Shown here: in pieces, positions 9,228 to 18,285 of the stretch | Position numbering within the stretch: the stretch's first letter is position 1 | Layout: every line of letters starts with the position of its first letter | Source of the DNA: JABWBD01 sp040768665 | GTDB taxonomy: Bacteria; Planctomycetota; Planctomycetia; Pirellulales; Thermoguttaceae | Assembly (NCBI GenBank): GCA_040768665.1 | Contig: JAXGMN010000044.1 | Location: 52,170 to 116,169, forward strand | Direction of reading: 5' to 3' | Length of the DNA stretch: 64,000 bases | The notes under the pieces: generated by a model | Seen by the model: only the letters and a program-made list of their open reading frames with translations | What the model was told of the DNA's origin: nothing | The model's database searches: none | Position numbers and translations under genes: made by a program

Positions 9228-10040
9228 TTACCCGGGCAACAGGATCTCTCCGCGTCCCAGCGCGACGAGATCCCCGTGAAACAGTTCCCACTCGGCGTCC
9301 GCTAGATTCTCCGGAACAGGGTATGCCTGCTGACGGAGAAAACGCAGCATCGCCATCAGGAACACCGGCCGGAGCCGGCACGCGCGGCGGAAGGTCGGCA
9401 GCAACGGCGGGCGCGGGTGGCCGAACAGGCCAATCGTTCCGCGACGCATGTTGGCCCCATGGCGAATCCCGGACGGACCGAAAACCAGGATCGTCCCGGC
9501 AATCATGTCGACGCCGGCGGCATCGGCCGCGCCACCCACGGCGATCAGTCCGCGTCGCATCGAGTGGCCGATCTCGTTTCCGGCCGGCCTGTGCACAAGG
9601 ATGGTGCCACCGGTCATCCCCCGTGGGCTGCCTCGATAGGCCGCGCCCACGGCGTGCCCCGCATGTCCGAGGACCTCGATCCGGCCGCGGTGCATCTGCC
9701 CGCCGAGCCAGTCGCTGACATCGCCCTCGACGAGAATGCTGCCGCCGGTCATCTCGCTTCCCACGTGCCGGCCGGCACTGCCGGCAACGCGAATCTCACC
9801 GCAGTCCATCCCGGCCCCGATCCAGTGCACGCCGGACAGATCGCCTTCGAACTCGATTCGCTCGTCCGCTGGATCGCCGGAGACCTCGAATAGTTCTCCC
9901 ACCGGCAGCTTTTCCTTCCCGTGGAAGATCTCCATGCGCCGGATTTCCTCGAGTGCCTTGTCGCGAACCGCTGAGGGCGTCAGCCCTTCGAGTTCCACGG
10001 GGATGCTCGTCGGATTCTTGTAGCGAAGGCGTAGCGACAT
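9228..10040 (-). CDS. fhcC: Formylmethanofuran/formyltransferase complex subunit C
   Basis: This is a 270-residue member of the FwdC/FhcC family, related to the glutamate synthase C-terminal beta-helix. Gly-rich repeats dominate residues 85-215 (for example GSAGRHVGSEMTGGSI, MHRGRIEVLGHAGHAVG, MRRGTIGLFGH). In methanopterin-linked C1 metabolism FhcC is part of the formyltransferase/hydrolase complex that releases formate. Such genes occur in planctomycetes as well as methylotrophs. ATG 10040 is chosen because the family-like sequence begins there (MSLRLRYKNPTSIPVELEG). Upstream in-frame sequence shows no homology. No other fhc gene is seen in the window, so the partners must be elsewhere. The beta-helix family call is firm. 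Confidence 0.88.
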   Translation of the reverse strand: MSLRLRYKNPTSIPVELEGLTPSAVRDKALEEIRRMEIFHGKEKLPVGELFEVSGDPADERIEFEGDLSGVHWIGAGMDCGEIRVAGSAGRHVGSEMTGGSILVEGDVSDWLGGQMHRGRIEVLGHAGHAVGAAYRGSPRGMTGGTILVHRPAGNEIGHSMRRGLIAVGGAADAAGVDMIAGTILVFGPSGIRHGANMRRGTIGLFGHPRPPLLPTFRRACRLRPVFLMAMLRFLRQQAYPVPENLADAEWELFHGDLVALGRGEILLPG

Positions 10041-10174
10041 GGAACGGATGCCTGCTGGAAAACTTACTGGGTATTCTTCGGTGCTGTTAAGGCGCTGATG
10101 CGGCGGAGCGGTCATGCCACAGCGATCGACCGAGTCGCAGTCTGCTGGGCCTCCACGGAGGGTAATGTCACCAC

Positions 10175-10243
10175 TCAGCCGCGCGCGGCCGCACCGGCGA
10201 CAAGAAGGCCCACCGTGATAGCAAAACGAGCAGGGACTGGCAT
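10175..10243 (-). CDS. Possible 22-residue small ORF with strong ribosome-binding site
   Basis: An ATG at 10243 is preceded by GGAGG four bases upstream. It opens a frame MPVPARFAITVGLLVAGAAA..., which looks like a signal peptide or short membrane segment and stops after 22 codons. It lies upstream of fhcC on the same strand. It may be a real micro-protein, a leader peptide, or the remnant of a frameshifted exported protein. The evidence is thin. Confidence 0.25.
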   Translation of the reverse strand: MPVPARFAITVGLLVAGAAARG

Positions 10244-10526
10244 AGTGCCTCCGATTCATCATCGAGGGCGCTGTGGAGGGGGTGGCAAGCTGAATCCTTT
10301 TGTTTACCAAACATTCGCTGCGGCTGCTAGCTATCGTCGCAACGGTTCTCGGCAAGCGGGACCTACCCCCCCCAGACTCAAGGTGGTGGGCGATTACCCG
10401 TATTTCCAGGTATCGGAATTCGCGTGGCCGAGGTTACAATGTAGCGCATGGAGGATTGGCACCGGGGCCGTTTTTGGCTTTGCCCCGGCCGGACCGCACG
10501 GTTGCGGGGTCACGTGAGAAACCACT
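10244..10526. other. Divergent gap without other gene
   Basis: This interval lies between the small ORF/fhcC side and the forward hydrolase gene. Nothing convincing was seen beyond a GC-rich sequence with a short pyrimidine tract (CCCCCCC near 10370). Confidence 0.4.
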
Positions 10527-11552
10527 GTGGTCGGATTTTTCTGGCTGCTCTCAGCCCTTGTTTTTCTGACACTGATTCTGCACTTGGCTGCGCGGTTCTG
10601 GTTCACGCCTCGCGCGACGTGGATGTTCGACCGACTGCCCTGGCTGCCTGTCTCTTGGTATGGGCCGTTCGGCAAGGGGGAAGACGTCGAGTTTTTTGCC
10701 CGCGACGGTGTTCGACTATGTGGCACCTATCTGGCGACGCTGCAGGAATATCGGCGCGGAATACTCCTCTACTGCCATGAGCTGAATGCCGATCGCTGGA
10801 ATGTTCGGCCGATCGCCGAGTTGCTCCGGGGCCGGGGGTTCGACGTTTTCACGTTTGATTTCCGCAATCACGGGACCAGCGATCGGATTCCAGGCTGTGA
10901 GCCGAGCCCGTGGGTAACCCCGCAGGACGTGGCTGACGTTCAGGGGGCGCTCGACTACCTGGCGACCCGCCCGAATTGCGATTCCCCGGTAGTCGGGATG
11001 ATAGGCGTCGGGAAAGGGGCTGCCGTGGCGATTTGTAGTGCGGCGGGCGATCCCAGGGTTCGCGGCGTGGTGGCCGAGGGGCTGTATCCGACGCGGCCGA
11101 TTGGTGCAAGGCTGGTCGGCCGATTCTCGCGCGCGTCGTGGTTGGCTGCCCTCTTGGATCGACTCGTCCGTTGCCTGGACAGATGGGCGCTGTTCGTGTT
11201 GGGTTGCCGTCGGGGAAATCGCTTTCTGGATGTGGAGAGGTTTCTTGGCTTGTGCTGCCAACCGGTCCTGCTCGTGCACGGAGAATTGGACGGCCATGTG
11301 CCGATAGCGTGGCTCCGCCTCATGCACCGGAGAATGGCTCGCGGGTCGAACCTTTGGATCGTGCGCGGCGCCAAGCACGGCGCGGCTGCCCAGACAGCCG
11401 CCGAGCAATATGCCTCGCGCGTCGGCCGCTTCCTTGATCGCCCTCTGGCTTCGAGCCTGCCAGGCCACGGCGGAAGGCCGATTTCGCCACCGGCCCAGCG
11501 AATGGAATCGCCGGTTGCGCCGATTACGACCGGGGCGATGCCGTCGGCATAG
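10527..11552 (+). CDS. Membrane-anchored alpha/beta hydrolase-fold protein lacking the nucleophile Ser
   Basis: One N-terminal transmembrane helix (residues 3-22) precedes an alpha/beta hydrolase domain with the GILLYCHELNAD strand, the FDFRNHGTSD motif and the acid loop LVHGELDGHVP. The candidate catalytic Asp255 and His284 (GAKHGAA) are present. The nucleophile elbow reads G-V-G-K-G at residues 160-164 instead of G-x-S-x-G, so the serine is Gly. Either the protein is non-catalytic or it uses another residue. Start GTG 10527 has only a weak purine tract upstream, and an earlier start is possible. It is a monocistronic gene followed by a family A repeat. Confidence 0.75.
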   Translation: MVGFFWLLSALVFLTLILHLAARFWFTPRATWMFDRLPWLPVSWYGPFGKGEDVEFFARDGVRLCGTYLATLQEYRRGILLYCHELNADRWNVRPIAELLRGRGFDVFTFDFRNHGTSDRIPGCEPSPWVTPQDVADVQGALDYLATRPNCDSPVVGMIGVGKGAAVAICSAAGDPRVRGVVAEGLYPTRPIGARLVGRFSRASWLAALLDRLVRCLDRWALFVLGCRRGNRFLDVERFLGLCCQPVLLVHGELDGHVPIAWLRLMHRRMARGSNLWIVRGAKHGAAAQTAAEQYASRVGRFLDRPLASSLPGHGGRPISPPAQRMESPVAPITTGAMPSA

Positions 11553-11609
11553 CGTGGAAATCGGCGTGCGGACACGGGGGCAGAGTTTCACCGCATGGTC
11601 GCCGCGGTT

Positions 11610-11714
11610 GTAACCGTTCACGGGCGGGCGGGGACTGGTCCATTTTTCGGCCAGTAGATCCTCTCTGGCCAAAGAAACGTTGCCCGAAAACATGGACCTG
11701 TCCCCCTCTTTCCC
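11610..11714. repeat. Palindromic element family A, copy 1
   Basis: The left end GTAACCGTTCACG is at 11610. The core GGGGACTGGTCCATTTTTCGG pairs with CCGAAAACATGGACCTGTCCCC near 11676-11705 (each arm quoted in part). The right terminal inverted repeat is lost. The copy matches those at 36824 and 59307. Confidence 0.8.
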
Positions 11715-11783
11715 GACCCCGGTTGGCTGTCGATCACTTCAAGGCCTCACGACCGCCGATAAGGTACGCGAAGCGATCCGCGA

Positions 11784-12563
11784 TTAAAGGCTTCGCAAGT
11801 ATTGGACTGCTGTGGTCGCGTGACGGACGGCTTCGTCGCCCGGGTTGGGTTGGACGGTGAAGTATCTGCGGTAGCCGAATTCTTCCAGCGCCCCCAATAG
11901 AGCGGGCGTATCCACCGCCCCCTGCCCGAGCGGAACTCGTCTGCCGCGTGATTGTGAGAATCCGGCGATCGCATCCGTCGCGTGGACATGCAAGATCCAC
12001 GAGCCCAGTGCCTGCACCGCCTCACGGGGGTTGTGCCCGGCGATGACAAGATCGCCGGGGTTGAAGTCGACTCCCAAAGCTCCCTCGGGCAGGGAGCGGA
12101 GGAGCCGGGCGAATGCGTCCCCCGTGTCGAGCCCCGTCTGGGCCGCGAAGACGGCTCCCGCACGCTGGCTGTAACTGCCCAAGTCGTCGAGCACCGTCGT
12201 CAGCACTTGCCAAGCCTCCGATTCGGGCTGGGGGAGCGGCCCCAAGGTGCCAATGACCAAATCGGAGCCCAAGCGGTAGGCAAGGTCCATAGCAGCCTTG
12301 GTGCCGGTGACGCGGTGGTCCAGTTCGTCCATCGTTACGAGCCCACGGCGACTGCGATAACTTAACGCAGCCACCCTTAAGTGGAGATCTTCGAGGACCT
12401 TCCGCAATTCCCGAACACCCGTCTGGGTGAACTCGTTGGGCCGGATGGTCTGGCGGGCATCAAGGACCACCGCATCGACTCCGAGGCGGGCGGCTGTATG
12501 CAACGCTTCTCGAAACGGCATCTGGAGCGTTTGCAGATCGAGGCCGATTCTTAAAGCAGGCAC
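11784..12563 (-). CDS. Sugar phosphate isomerase/epimerase-like TIM-barrel protein
   Basis: This 259-residue protein resembles the xylose-isomerase-like TIM barrel (AP endonuclease family 2) superfamily. It has RIGLDLQTLQMPFREALHTA at the N-terminus, the central block ALGVDFNPGDLVIAGHNP, and a late HVHATDAIAGF. These are positions where metal ligands (Asp, His, Glu) usually sit. Start GTG 12563 has AAGGAG six bases upstream. Proteins of this family isomerise or epimerise keto sugars or inositol derivatives, but the substrate cannot be read from sequence. The gene is divergent from the large secreted protein gene at 12695, with a 131-base shared upstream region. Confidence 0.8.
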   Translation of the reverse strand: MPALRIGLDLQTLQMPFREALHTAARLGVDAVVLDARQTIRPNEFTQTGVRELRKVLEDLHLRVAALSYRSRRGLVTMDELDHRVTGTKAAMDLAYRLGSDLVIGTLGPLPQPESEAWQVLTTVLDDLGSYSQRAGAVFAAQTGLDTGDAFARLLRSLPEGALGVDFNPGDLVIAGHNPREAVQALGSWILHVHATDAIAGFSQSRGRRVPLGQGAVDTPALLGALEEFGYRRYFTVQPNPGDEAVRHATTAVQYLRSL

Positions 12564-12694
12564 AGAGGACTCCTTCGGTTTTTGACGAAGTCAACGATCC
12601 CTATCCAGTGGTAAACGTGAATGGACGATAGTGGAAACGGACTCGTCCACTGTCCCCGATCCAAGCAAGGAAAGCGACCGCTCGGCCAAGCACG

Positions 12695-15319
12695 TTGCGG
12701 CCCCATTCGATGAATTTTGCGTTGGCTTTGTTGATTGTAGCGATTCAGCCGGAAGCGCCTATCGGCATCCGCTACCCGGCTGCCACGGAAATCTTTCGCT
12801 GCAATTTCGATGCCTCGTGGGACGCAAATTTCGATGGGTGGCCCGATCGCTGGACTCGCCGTCAGGGGCCTGGATTTCCACACTACGTGGAGATGACGAT
12901 TCAAGAGGATTCAAACCTCGGATCCGACCGATGCCTGGAAGTCCGCCTGGATGGTGGAGGGGCCGTGGCCTACAGCCCTCCGATTCCGATTGGTCACCGC
13001 TATAGCTATGTGCTGGAAGGCCGGCTGAAGACTTCCGGACTGGAACACGATCGCACGTTTTTTTCTCTGACGCTGTTGAATGAAAAGCAGGGCCGCCTCG
13101 AGAGGTTCACGTCCGAACCGGTGCGAGATGCTGCCCAATGGGAGAAAGTCCGGCTCGGCCCGGTCCTTCCGAGTAGCGAGGACGTCTGCTGGGCCGTGAT
13201 TGGGCTGCACCTGGAGCCGGGCGAGCGGGCGGACCTGAAGGGCTCTGCGTCGTTCAGCGATCTGTGGCTAGGCCGGCTGCCGCGAATGGAACTGGAACTC
13301 GATCGTCCGCATCATCTCTACCACGACTGCCATCGGATCCAGGTTGTTTGTACTACTTCGGGATTCTCCGAACACAACCCGACGATTCGCCTGCTCCTGG
13401 AGGATGCTTTGGGAAACAGGGTCGCCGAAGCGAAGCCTCCCCTGCAAATTCAGGAGGAAGAGGACGCCGAAGCGTCTCTCGCCGGGCGCGAGGGCAAGGA
13501 AACGCTGCCGCCGATGGGCAAGGCAAGCTGGCAGCCGCCGGCGCCGGGACCGGGGTTCTATCGACTCTGGGCCAGCTTAGAGTCCGGCGAGACGGTGGTC
13601 TTTCGGCAGAGCGTTGCCCTTGTCATCATTCAGCCCGACAGCGTTCCCGTTGGCGGCGAGTTCGGCTGGACATTTCCGCGTGGAACCGGGCCGCTCGACC
13701 TGCATGAGCTTCGCCAATTGGTCACGCAGGCCGGCGTGAACTGGGTCAAGTTTCCCCTCTGGTACGACGAGAACACCGGCGACGACGAAGTTGCGAGGCT
13801 GATCGGTTTTGCGGAGCGGCTGTCGGCGCAGGGAATCAAGCTGGTCGGTTTGCTGAACGAGCCACCCGACAGCCTTCGGAAACGGTATGAATCTCGCGGT
13901 CCGCTTTCGGCGGCGGAAATTTTCTCGCCGGATCCTGAGGTGTGGTACCCATCGCTGGAGCTCGTGATGATGCGATTAGCCACGCAGGTCCGCTGGTGGC
14001 AGTTGGGCGCCGATGACGACACGAGCTACGTTGGCTACTCCGAACTGTCGAAGAAACTTCGCCAGGTCAAGACCCAGTTGGATCGGATCGGGCAGGATGT
14101 CAACCTCGGCATCGGTTGGGGTTGGATGAACCGCTTGCCAGACACGCTCGATGCGCCCTGGCGGTTCGTATCCCTGTCGAGCCGGCCACCGCTGAGCAGC
14201 CAGGAGCTGGCGGCCTACCTGAAGATCACTCGCCGGCCGAATCTCGACCGGTGGGTGGTGCTCGAGCCGCTTTCCGCGAAACAGTACCCGGTTCGAGTGC
14301 GGGCCGAAGACCTCGTGCGCAGGATGGTTTCCGCCACGATCCACGGGGCTGAAGCCGTCTTCGTACCGGACCCATTTGATCCGCAGTGCGGGCTGATGAG
14401 TCCCGACGGCACGCCCGGTGAGTTGCTGCTTCCCTGGCGGACTACGGCACTAATGCTTGCCGGGGCGGAATATCTTGGCAGCATTCAATTGCCGGGAGGG
14501 AGTCCCAATCAAGTCTTCGCTCGCGAGGGCACGGTGACCATGCTCGTGTGGAATCCACGGCCAACCCGGGAGATTCTCTACCTCGGCGAGACCGTGAAAC
14601 AGGTCGATCTCTGGTCGCGGAGCCGGGCCCCGGAGATGATCGGAGATGAGCACGTGATCGAGGTCGGGCCGTTGCCCGTCTTTGTCACCGGTCTGAACCT
14701 CGAGGTGACGCGGTGGCGGCAAGCGTTTTCGCTGGCGGCGGATCGCATCCCCAGCGTCTTCGGCAGGCAGCACCCTAACGCGGCGAGGATGGCAAACCGC
14801 TTCCGCCTCGGCGTTGCCGGCTCCGTGCGGCTGGTAGGGCCGGAAATCTGGAGCCTGAGTCCGTCCGGGGCCGAATTTCGACTCGCCGAGGGGGAAGCAT
14901 TCCAGTTCCCCTTCCAGATGAGCCTGCCGTACAACGCGACCAGCGGGCGGCACCCCGTCCGCGCCGAGTTCCAGATCCAGGCGGACCGGCTCTACCGTTT
15001 CAGCGTGTACCGGACGATCGAGGTAGGGCTGGGCGATGTTTACCTTCAATGCACGACCGTGCTCAACGGCCAAGGCGAACTCGAGGTCGAGCAGTGGCTG
15101 ATCAACGAAACCTCCGAGCCGGTCAGTTTTCGCTGCGAACTGTTTGCGCCGGATCGCCGGCGACTGAAAATCGACGCGGCAGCGCAGGGGCGAAGCCGCG
15201 ACGTGCAGGTCTACCATCTTCGCGACGGCAAGCAACTGGTCGGCAAGACGCTTTGGCTGCGGGCCGCGGAGATCGGCGGCAAGCGGACTTTGAACTATCG
15301 GTTCCGTGCGGAACCGTAG
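12695..15319 (+). CDS. Large secreted glycosidase-like protein, 874 aa
   Basis: A short signal peptide is visible (charged RPHSM, then NFALALLIVAI). The TTG at 12695 gives a charged n-region; ATG 12710 is an alternative start, and neither has a good ribosome-binding site. Residues about 30-190 look like a beta-sandwich, carbohydrate-binding-like domain (FDASWDANFDGWPDRWTR, YSYVLEGRLKTSGLE). Residues about 320-560 resemble a TIM-barrel glycosidase core (VNWVKFPLWYDENTGDD, IKLVGLLNEPPDSL). The C-terminus is again beta-rich. It is probably an exported polysaccharide-related protein. No exact glycoside hydrolase family can be named. It is transcribed alone and precedes the HDOD gene by 124 bases. 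Confidence 0.75.
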   Translation: MRPHSMNFALALLIVAIQPEAPIGIRYPAATEIFRCNFDASWDANFDGWPDRWTRRQGPGFPHYVEMTIQEDSNLGSDRCLEVRLDGGGAVAYSPPIPIGHRYSYVLEGRLKTSGLEHDRTFFSLTLLNEKQGRLERFTSEPVRDAAQWEKVRLGPVLPSSEDVCWAVIGLHLEPGERADLKGSASFSDLWLGRLPRMELELDRPHHLYHDCHRIQVVCTTSGFSEHNPTIRLLLEDALGNRVAEAKPPLQIQEEEDAEASLAGREGKETLPPMGKASWQPPAPGPGFYRLWASLESGETVVFRQSVALVIIQPDSVPVGGEFGWTFPRGTGPLDLHELRQLVTQAGVNWVKFPLWYDENTGDDEVARLIGFAERLSAQGIKLVGLLNEPPDSLRKRYESRGPLSAAEIFSPDPEVWYPSLELVMMRLATQVRWWQLGADDDTSYVGYSELSKKLRQVKTQLDRIGQDVNLGIGWGWMNRLPDTLDAPWRFVSLSSRPPLSSQELAAYLKITRRPNLDRWVVLEPLSAKQYPVRVRAEDLVRRMVSATIHGAEAVFVPDPFDPQCGLMSPDGTPGELLLPWRTTALMLAGAEYLGSIQLPGGSPNQVFAREGTVTMLVWNPRPTREILYLGETVKQVDLWSRSRAPEMIGDEHVIEVGPLPVFVTGLNLEVTRWRQAFSLAADRIPSVFGRQHPNAARMANRFRLGVAGSVRLVGPEIWSLSPSGAEFRLAEGEAFQFPFQMSLPYNATSGRHPVRAEFQIQADRLYRFSVYRTIEVGLGDVYLQCTTVLNGQGELEVEQWLINETSEPVSFRCELFAPDRRRLKIDAAAQGRSRDVQVYHLRDGKQLVGKTLWLRAAEIGGKRTLNYRFRAEP

Positions 15320-15443
15320 GACCCGGAAGCCCCAAATTTGACCGGATATTGGCCCGACACCGGCGCCGTAAGCTAGACTTGGTCTGGAACCTGCGGATCG
15401 CGCCGGAGAAGCCCCGCCTCTTTGCTTCGTCCCAGTACCCACT

Positions 15444-17099
15444 ATGAACCAGCCGGCAACTACCCTTGACCAGCTCACGACCAAGGCCGGACAACTCTAT
15501 ACGCTGCCGGCCGTCGCGATGCAGGTGCTCGATCTGACCGCCGATCCTACGGTCGATACCCAGGCGCTGAAAAGCTGCATTGAAAACGACCCGGCGCTCA
15601 CCACGAAACTCCTCCGGGTGGTCAATAGCTCACTTTTCGGCCTGAGCAGGCACGTGTCGGACTTGAACCAGGCATTGGCCCTACTGGGAATCAAACCACT
15701 CAAACTGCTGGTGCTCGGTTTCAGTCTTCCAGGACAGCTCTTCCAGGACATCGCGGGCGACGTGCTGACGCAGTACTGGCGTCATACGCTTGTCAAGGCG
15801 GTCGCCGCGCGCGAGATCGTCGAGACGCTTTGGCGGCACTCCGGCGACGAAGCTTTTCTGGCCGGGCTGCTGCAGGACCTGGGCTCGCTGTTACTGATCC
15901 AGGAGTTGGGTGAACCCTACGTGGAACTGATCCGAAGCTGTCGATCGAGGGGGTTCGACTTGCTGGAGTGTGAGACTCGCTCGCTGGGCTTCGATCACAC
16001 CACACTTTCCGCGTGCATGCTCGAACGTTGGCGATTGCCGCAGGTGCTCATTGTCGCCGTCGAAGCGGGCGCACCTTCCCCCGAGAGGAGCGCCGCCGAG
16101 CCGGAACCGGCCAATTTGCGGCCCGTCTTACGCCTGGCCGAACTGATCTCGCGATTGCTGGCCGACAGGGACACAGGCGTGCTGGGGCGACTGCTCACCA
16201 GTGGCCGGCAACTGTGCGGGCTGACGACCGCCAAGCTTGATGCCCTTGTGGAGAACCTGGAGGAAAAGGTCCGCCAGTTAGCAGATGTGCTGTGCCTTCA
16301 ACTACCTGATAGTGCGGGGTACGCCGACATTCTCACGCACGCGCACCAACGTCTGGCCGAAGTCGCTTCGGACGCGGCCGCCGAAATCCTTGCGGGCCGT
16401 CAGCAAGGCGACGGGAACTTGGTGCCGGAGGACGGTGCGACCGTCTGCCAGGTGACGTCCCTTTGCGATGCCGTGGCGGAAGCTGCCCATCGGCCGGACC
16501 ATTCTCCGCGGTCGCCGAAATTCAGCCGAAACTCGCCCGGTCGATCTCCGGCGACAGCAACCTGCGAACCGACCGGCGCTCCGCGCGCAACACCGGCTCA
16601 TCCCTCGGATGCCCACCGGTCGGTCGCCCCGGACGCCGCCTTGATCGAACAGCTATCTGCCGACGTCGCGACCTGCCGGCAGTCGCGATCGCCGCTGAGT
16701 CTGTTGCTACTGGATGCGGGCGACGCTACCGAGTTGTTCCTGAGGCTTGGCCGGGAGGGTTACGGCAGATTACACGATTTCCTCGAGGCGGTCTGCCGGA
16801 ATCTCGATCCTTCGGCGCGGTGTCTGCCCCACGGCGAAGCCGGCTTCGCGATCGTGCTGCCCGGCTGCGAACGTCAGGGCGCCGTTCAAGCGGGCAACGA
16901 ATTGATGGATCAGGTCCGACGTCTGGTGTCGCGGTGCCTCCCGGGTAACCCTCGTGGCGTCTCGCCGGCCGTCGGTGCAGCCACCGTGAGTCTTCCTCCG
17001 AGAAATTTTCCTGCGGAGGACCTCTTCGCCGCGGCCGACCGCTGCCTGAACGGATCCCGCCTTTCCGGCGGCGGGCTCAAGAGTATCGAGATCTATTAG
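15444..17099 (+). CDS. HDOD-domain protein with degenerate GGDEF tail
   Basis: Residues 1 to about 270 form an HDOD domain (LYTLPAVAMQVLDLTADP, DPALTTKLLRVVNSSLFGL, FLAGLLQDLGSLLLIQEL), a non-catalytic relative of HD phosphodiesterases used in signalling. After a disordered Ser/Pro-rich linker (about 340-390) comes a GGDEF-like fold (LLLLDAGDATELFLRLG). In it the signature loop reads HGEAGFAIVLPG in place of GG(D/E)EF, so diguanylate cyclase activity is unlikely. It may still bind c-di-GMP or be purely structural. It is cytoplasmic with no membrane segment. A D-like palindrome begins two bases after the stop. Confidence 0.85.
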   Translation: MNQPATTLDQLTTKAGQLYTLPAVAMQVLDLTADPTVDTQALKSCIENDPALTTKLLRVVNSSLFGLSRHVSDLNQALALLGIKPLKLLVLGFSLPGQLFQDIAGDVLTQYWRHTLVKAVAAREIVETLWRHSGDEAFLAGLLQDLGSLLLIQELGEPYVELIRSCRSRGFDLLECETRSLGFDHTTLSACMLERWRLPQVLIVAVEAGAPSPERSAAEPEPANLRPVLRLAELISRLLADRDTGVLGRLLTSGRQLCGLTTAKLDALVENLEEKVRQLADVLCLQLPDSAGYADILTHAHQRLAEVASDAAAEILAGRQQGDGNLVPEDGATVCQVTSLCDAVAEAAHRPDHSPRSPKFSRNSPGRSPATATCEPTGAPRATPAHPSDAHRSVAPDAALIEQLSADVATCRQSRSPLSLLLLDAGDATELFLRLGREGYGRLHDFLEAVCRNLDPSARCLPHGEAGFAIVLPGCERQGAVQAGNELMDQVRRLVSRCLPGNPRGVSPAVGAATVSLPPRNFPAEDLFAAADRCLNGSRLSGGGLKSIEIY

Positions 17100-17100
17100 A

Positions 17101-17195
17101 GTCTGTTCCAAAAAGGAGCAGGCACCTTGCGGCAAGGCGTTCTTTTTCCGGGAAAGTGGGCGTTGGCTCGGAACCAGTCCCCCTTTGGAACAGAC
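17101..17195. repeat. Palindromic element, D-like, directly after a stop codon
   Basis: GTCTGTTCCAAA (17101) pairs with TTTGGAACAGAC (17184-17195). Inside are GAGCAGGCACC and GGAACCAGTCCCC, the shared core of the palindrome superfamily. It starts two bases after the HDOD gene stop and is a plausible terminator hairpin. Confidence 0.75.
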
Positions 17196-17279
17196 AATTC
17201 GTGCCGATGCGGGCAATGTTCGCAGTCCAGCCGCCCGGCAGCCGCAAACCGTTACCAGCCGTACAAGCCTGATAGGGAG

Positions 17280-17921
17280 TCACATCTGCACGGCCATTCC
17301 AATCATCACGATCACCCCAATCACGACGACGGCCGCGGCGACGATCGACCACTTCACCCAGGCCCGGGCCAATGCCTCTTCCCGCCGCTGTCGCTCCAGA
17401 GCCTTCTGTTCGCGGTGCTCAAGGCTATCCTCATAGCGCAACGGAAATTGAATCCGGCAAAAGGGGCAAAGGGCATCTTGCCCCAACATCTCTCGCGGCG
17501 TTTCCAATTCATGTCCGGATGGGCACAAGATATGGAGGACCGGCGGTAGCTCTCGCTCGATCTTTCCCGGGAACTCCGGGGCCGTTTCGGTCGTACTGGG
17601 GTCTGAGGCCGAACCCGGTTCGGTTCGGATTTCCGGAAACACCGTTGCGGATCGTCCTGTCCGCGCATTGCGGATCGCAATGGCCGGCACTTCCGCAGCA
17701 GTCCGATCCGCCGGTGGGGGTGCAGAATCGGACGACTCGCGTGAAACGGGCGGCCGGGGTTCGGAATCCGGGGGGCCTCGCCGAGAGTCGATCGGCACCG
17801 CGCGCGCCGGTTCGGGAACGAGGAAGATGCTGCGGCAATACGGACACATGCACTGCTGCCCGATCTGCGACAGGTCGGCTTCAAGCAGGTGTTCCTGGGG
17901 GCAAAAAAACTGGAAGACCAT
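17280..17921 (-). CDS. Tail-anchored double zinc-ribbon protein
   Basis: This 213-residue protein starts with a zinc ribbon (FFCPQEHLLEADLSQIGQQC then CPYC, about residues 6-29). A disordered Pro/Ser/Glu-rich linker follows, then a second ribbon (LCPSGHELETPREMLGQDALC then CPFC) near residues 130-155. A charged helix comes next and a single C-terminal transmembrane helix (WSIVAAAVVVIGVIVMIGMAV). Such double-ribbon, tail-anchored proteins are common and uncharacterised in planctomycetes. Partners cannot be inferred, as the gene is isolated between two repeats. The start ATG 17921 has a weak site. Confidence 0.75.
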   Translation of the reverse strand: MVFQFFCPQEHLLEADLSQIGQQCMCPYCRSIFLVPEPARAVPIDSRRGPPDSEPRPPVSRESSDSAPPPADRTAAEVPAIAIRNARTGRSATVFPEIRTEPGSASDPSTTETAPEFPGKIERELPPVLHILCPSGHELETPREMLGQDALCPFCRIQFPLRYEDSLEHREQKALERQRREEALARAWVKWSIVAAAVVVIGVIVMIGMAVQM

Positions 17922-18057
17922 GGCAAGTCTTCTGCCTTTGCGGCGGTGCCAATCAAACCATTTTTCTCTCCTCCATTGTGATCACGAACGTTCCGGGCGT
18001 CCAATAGGCAATCGGATCATTCCCGCGATCGTCCATTCCTGGGGGTGGCGCTGGCCT

Positions 18058-18143
18058 GATGAGAAAGGGGACCGGCACCGCAAGGAATAGTGGGTAAATG
18101 GGACTGAAGATACTGGTTTTGCGGAGCCTGCCCCTTTCTTCAT
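18058..18143. repeat. Palindromic element family C, divergent copy
   Basis: GATGAGAAAGGGGACCGGCACCGCAAG pairs with TTGCGGAGCCTGCCCCTTTCTTCATC (each arm described in part: GAGAAAGGGG with CCCCTTTCTTC). It retains the CCGCAAG/TTGCGG inner arms of family C. It lies in the 364-base divergent gap between the zinc-ribbon gene and the S1-domain gene. Confidence 0.65.
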
Positions 18144-18285
18144 CACCCCAGGGTGGTGCGGTAGTCGAGACCTGGCTGCGAAACCCCCTCTCCCAGTCCC
18201 GTACAGGCATGGTAAAATAGAAGTTCATGGGGCCTTGACAGCTTGGGCCCCAGCCAGGTGGACAGAGTATGCCAGGAATTGCCGA

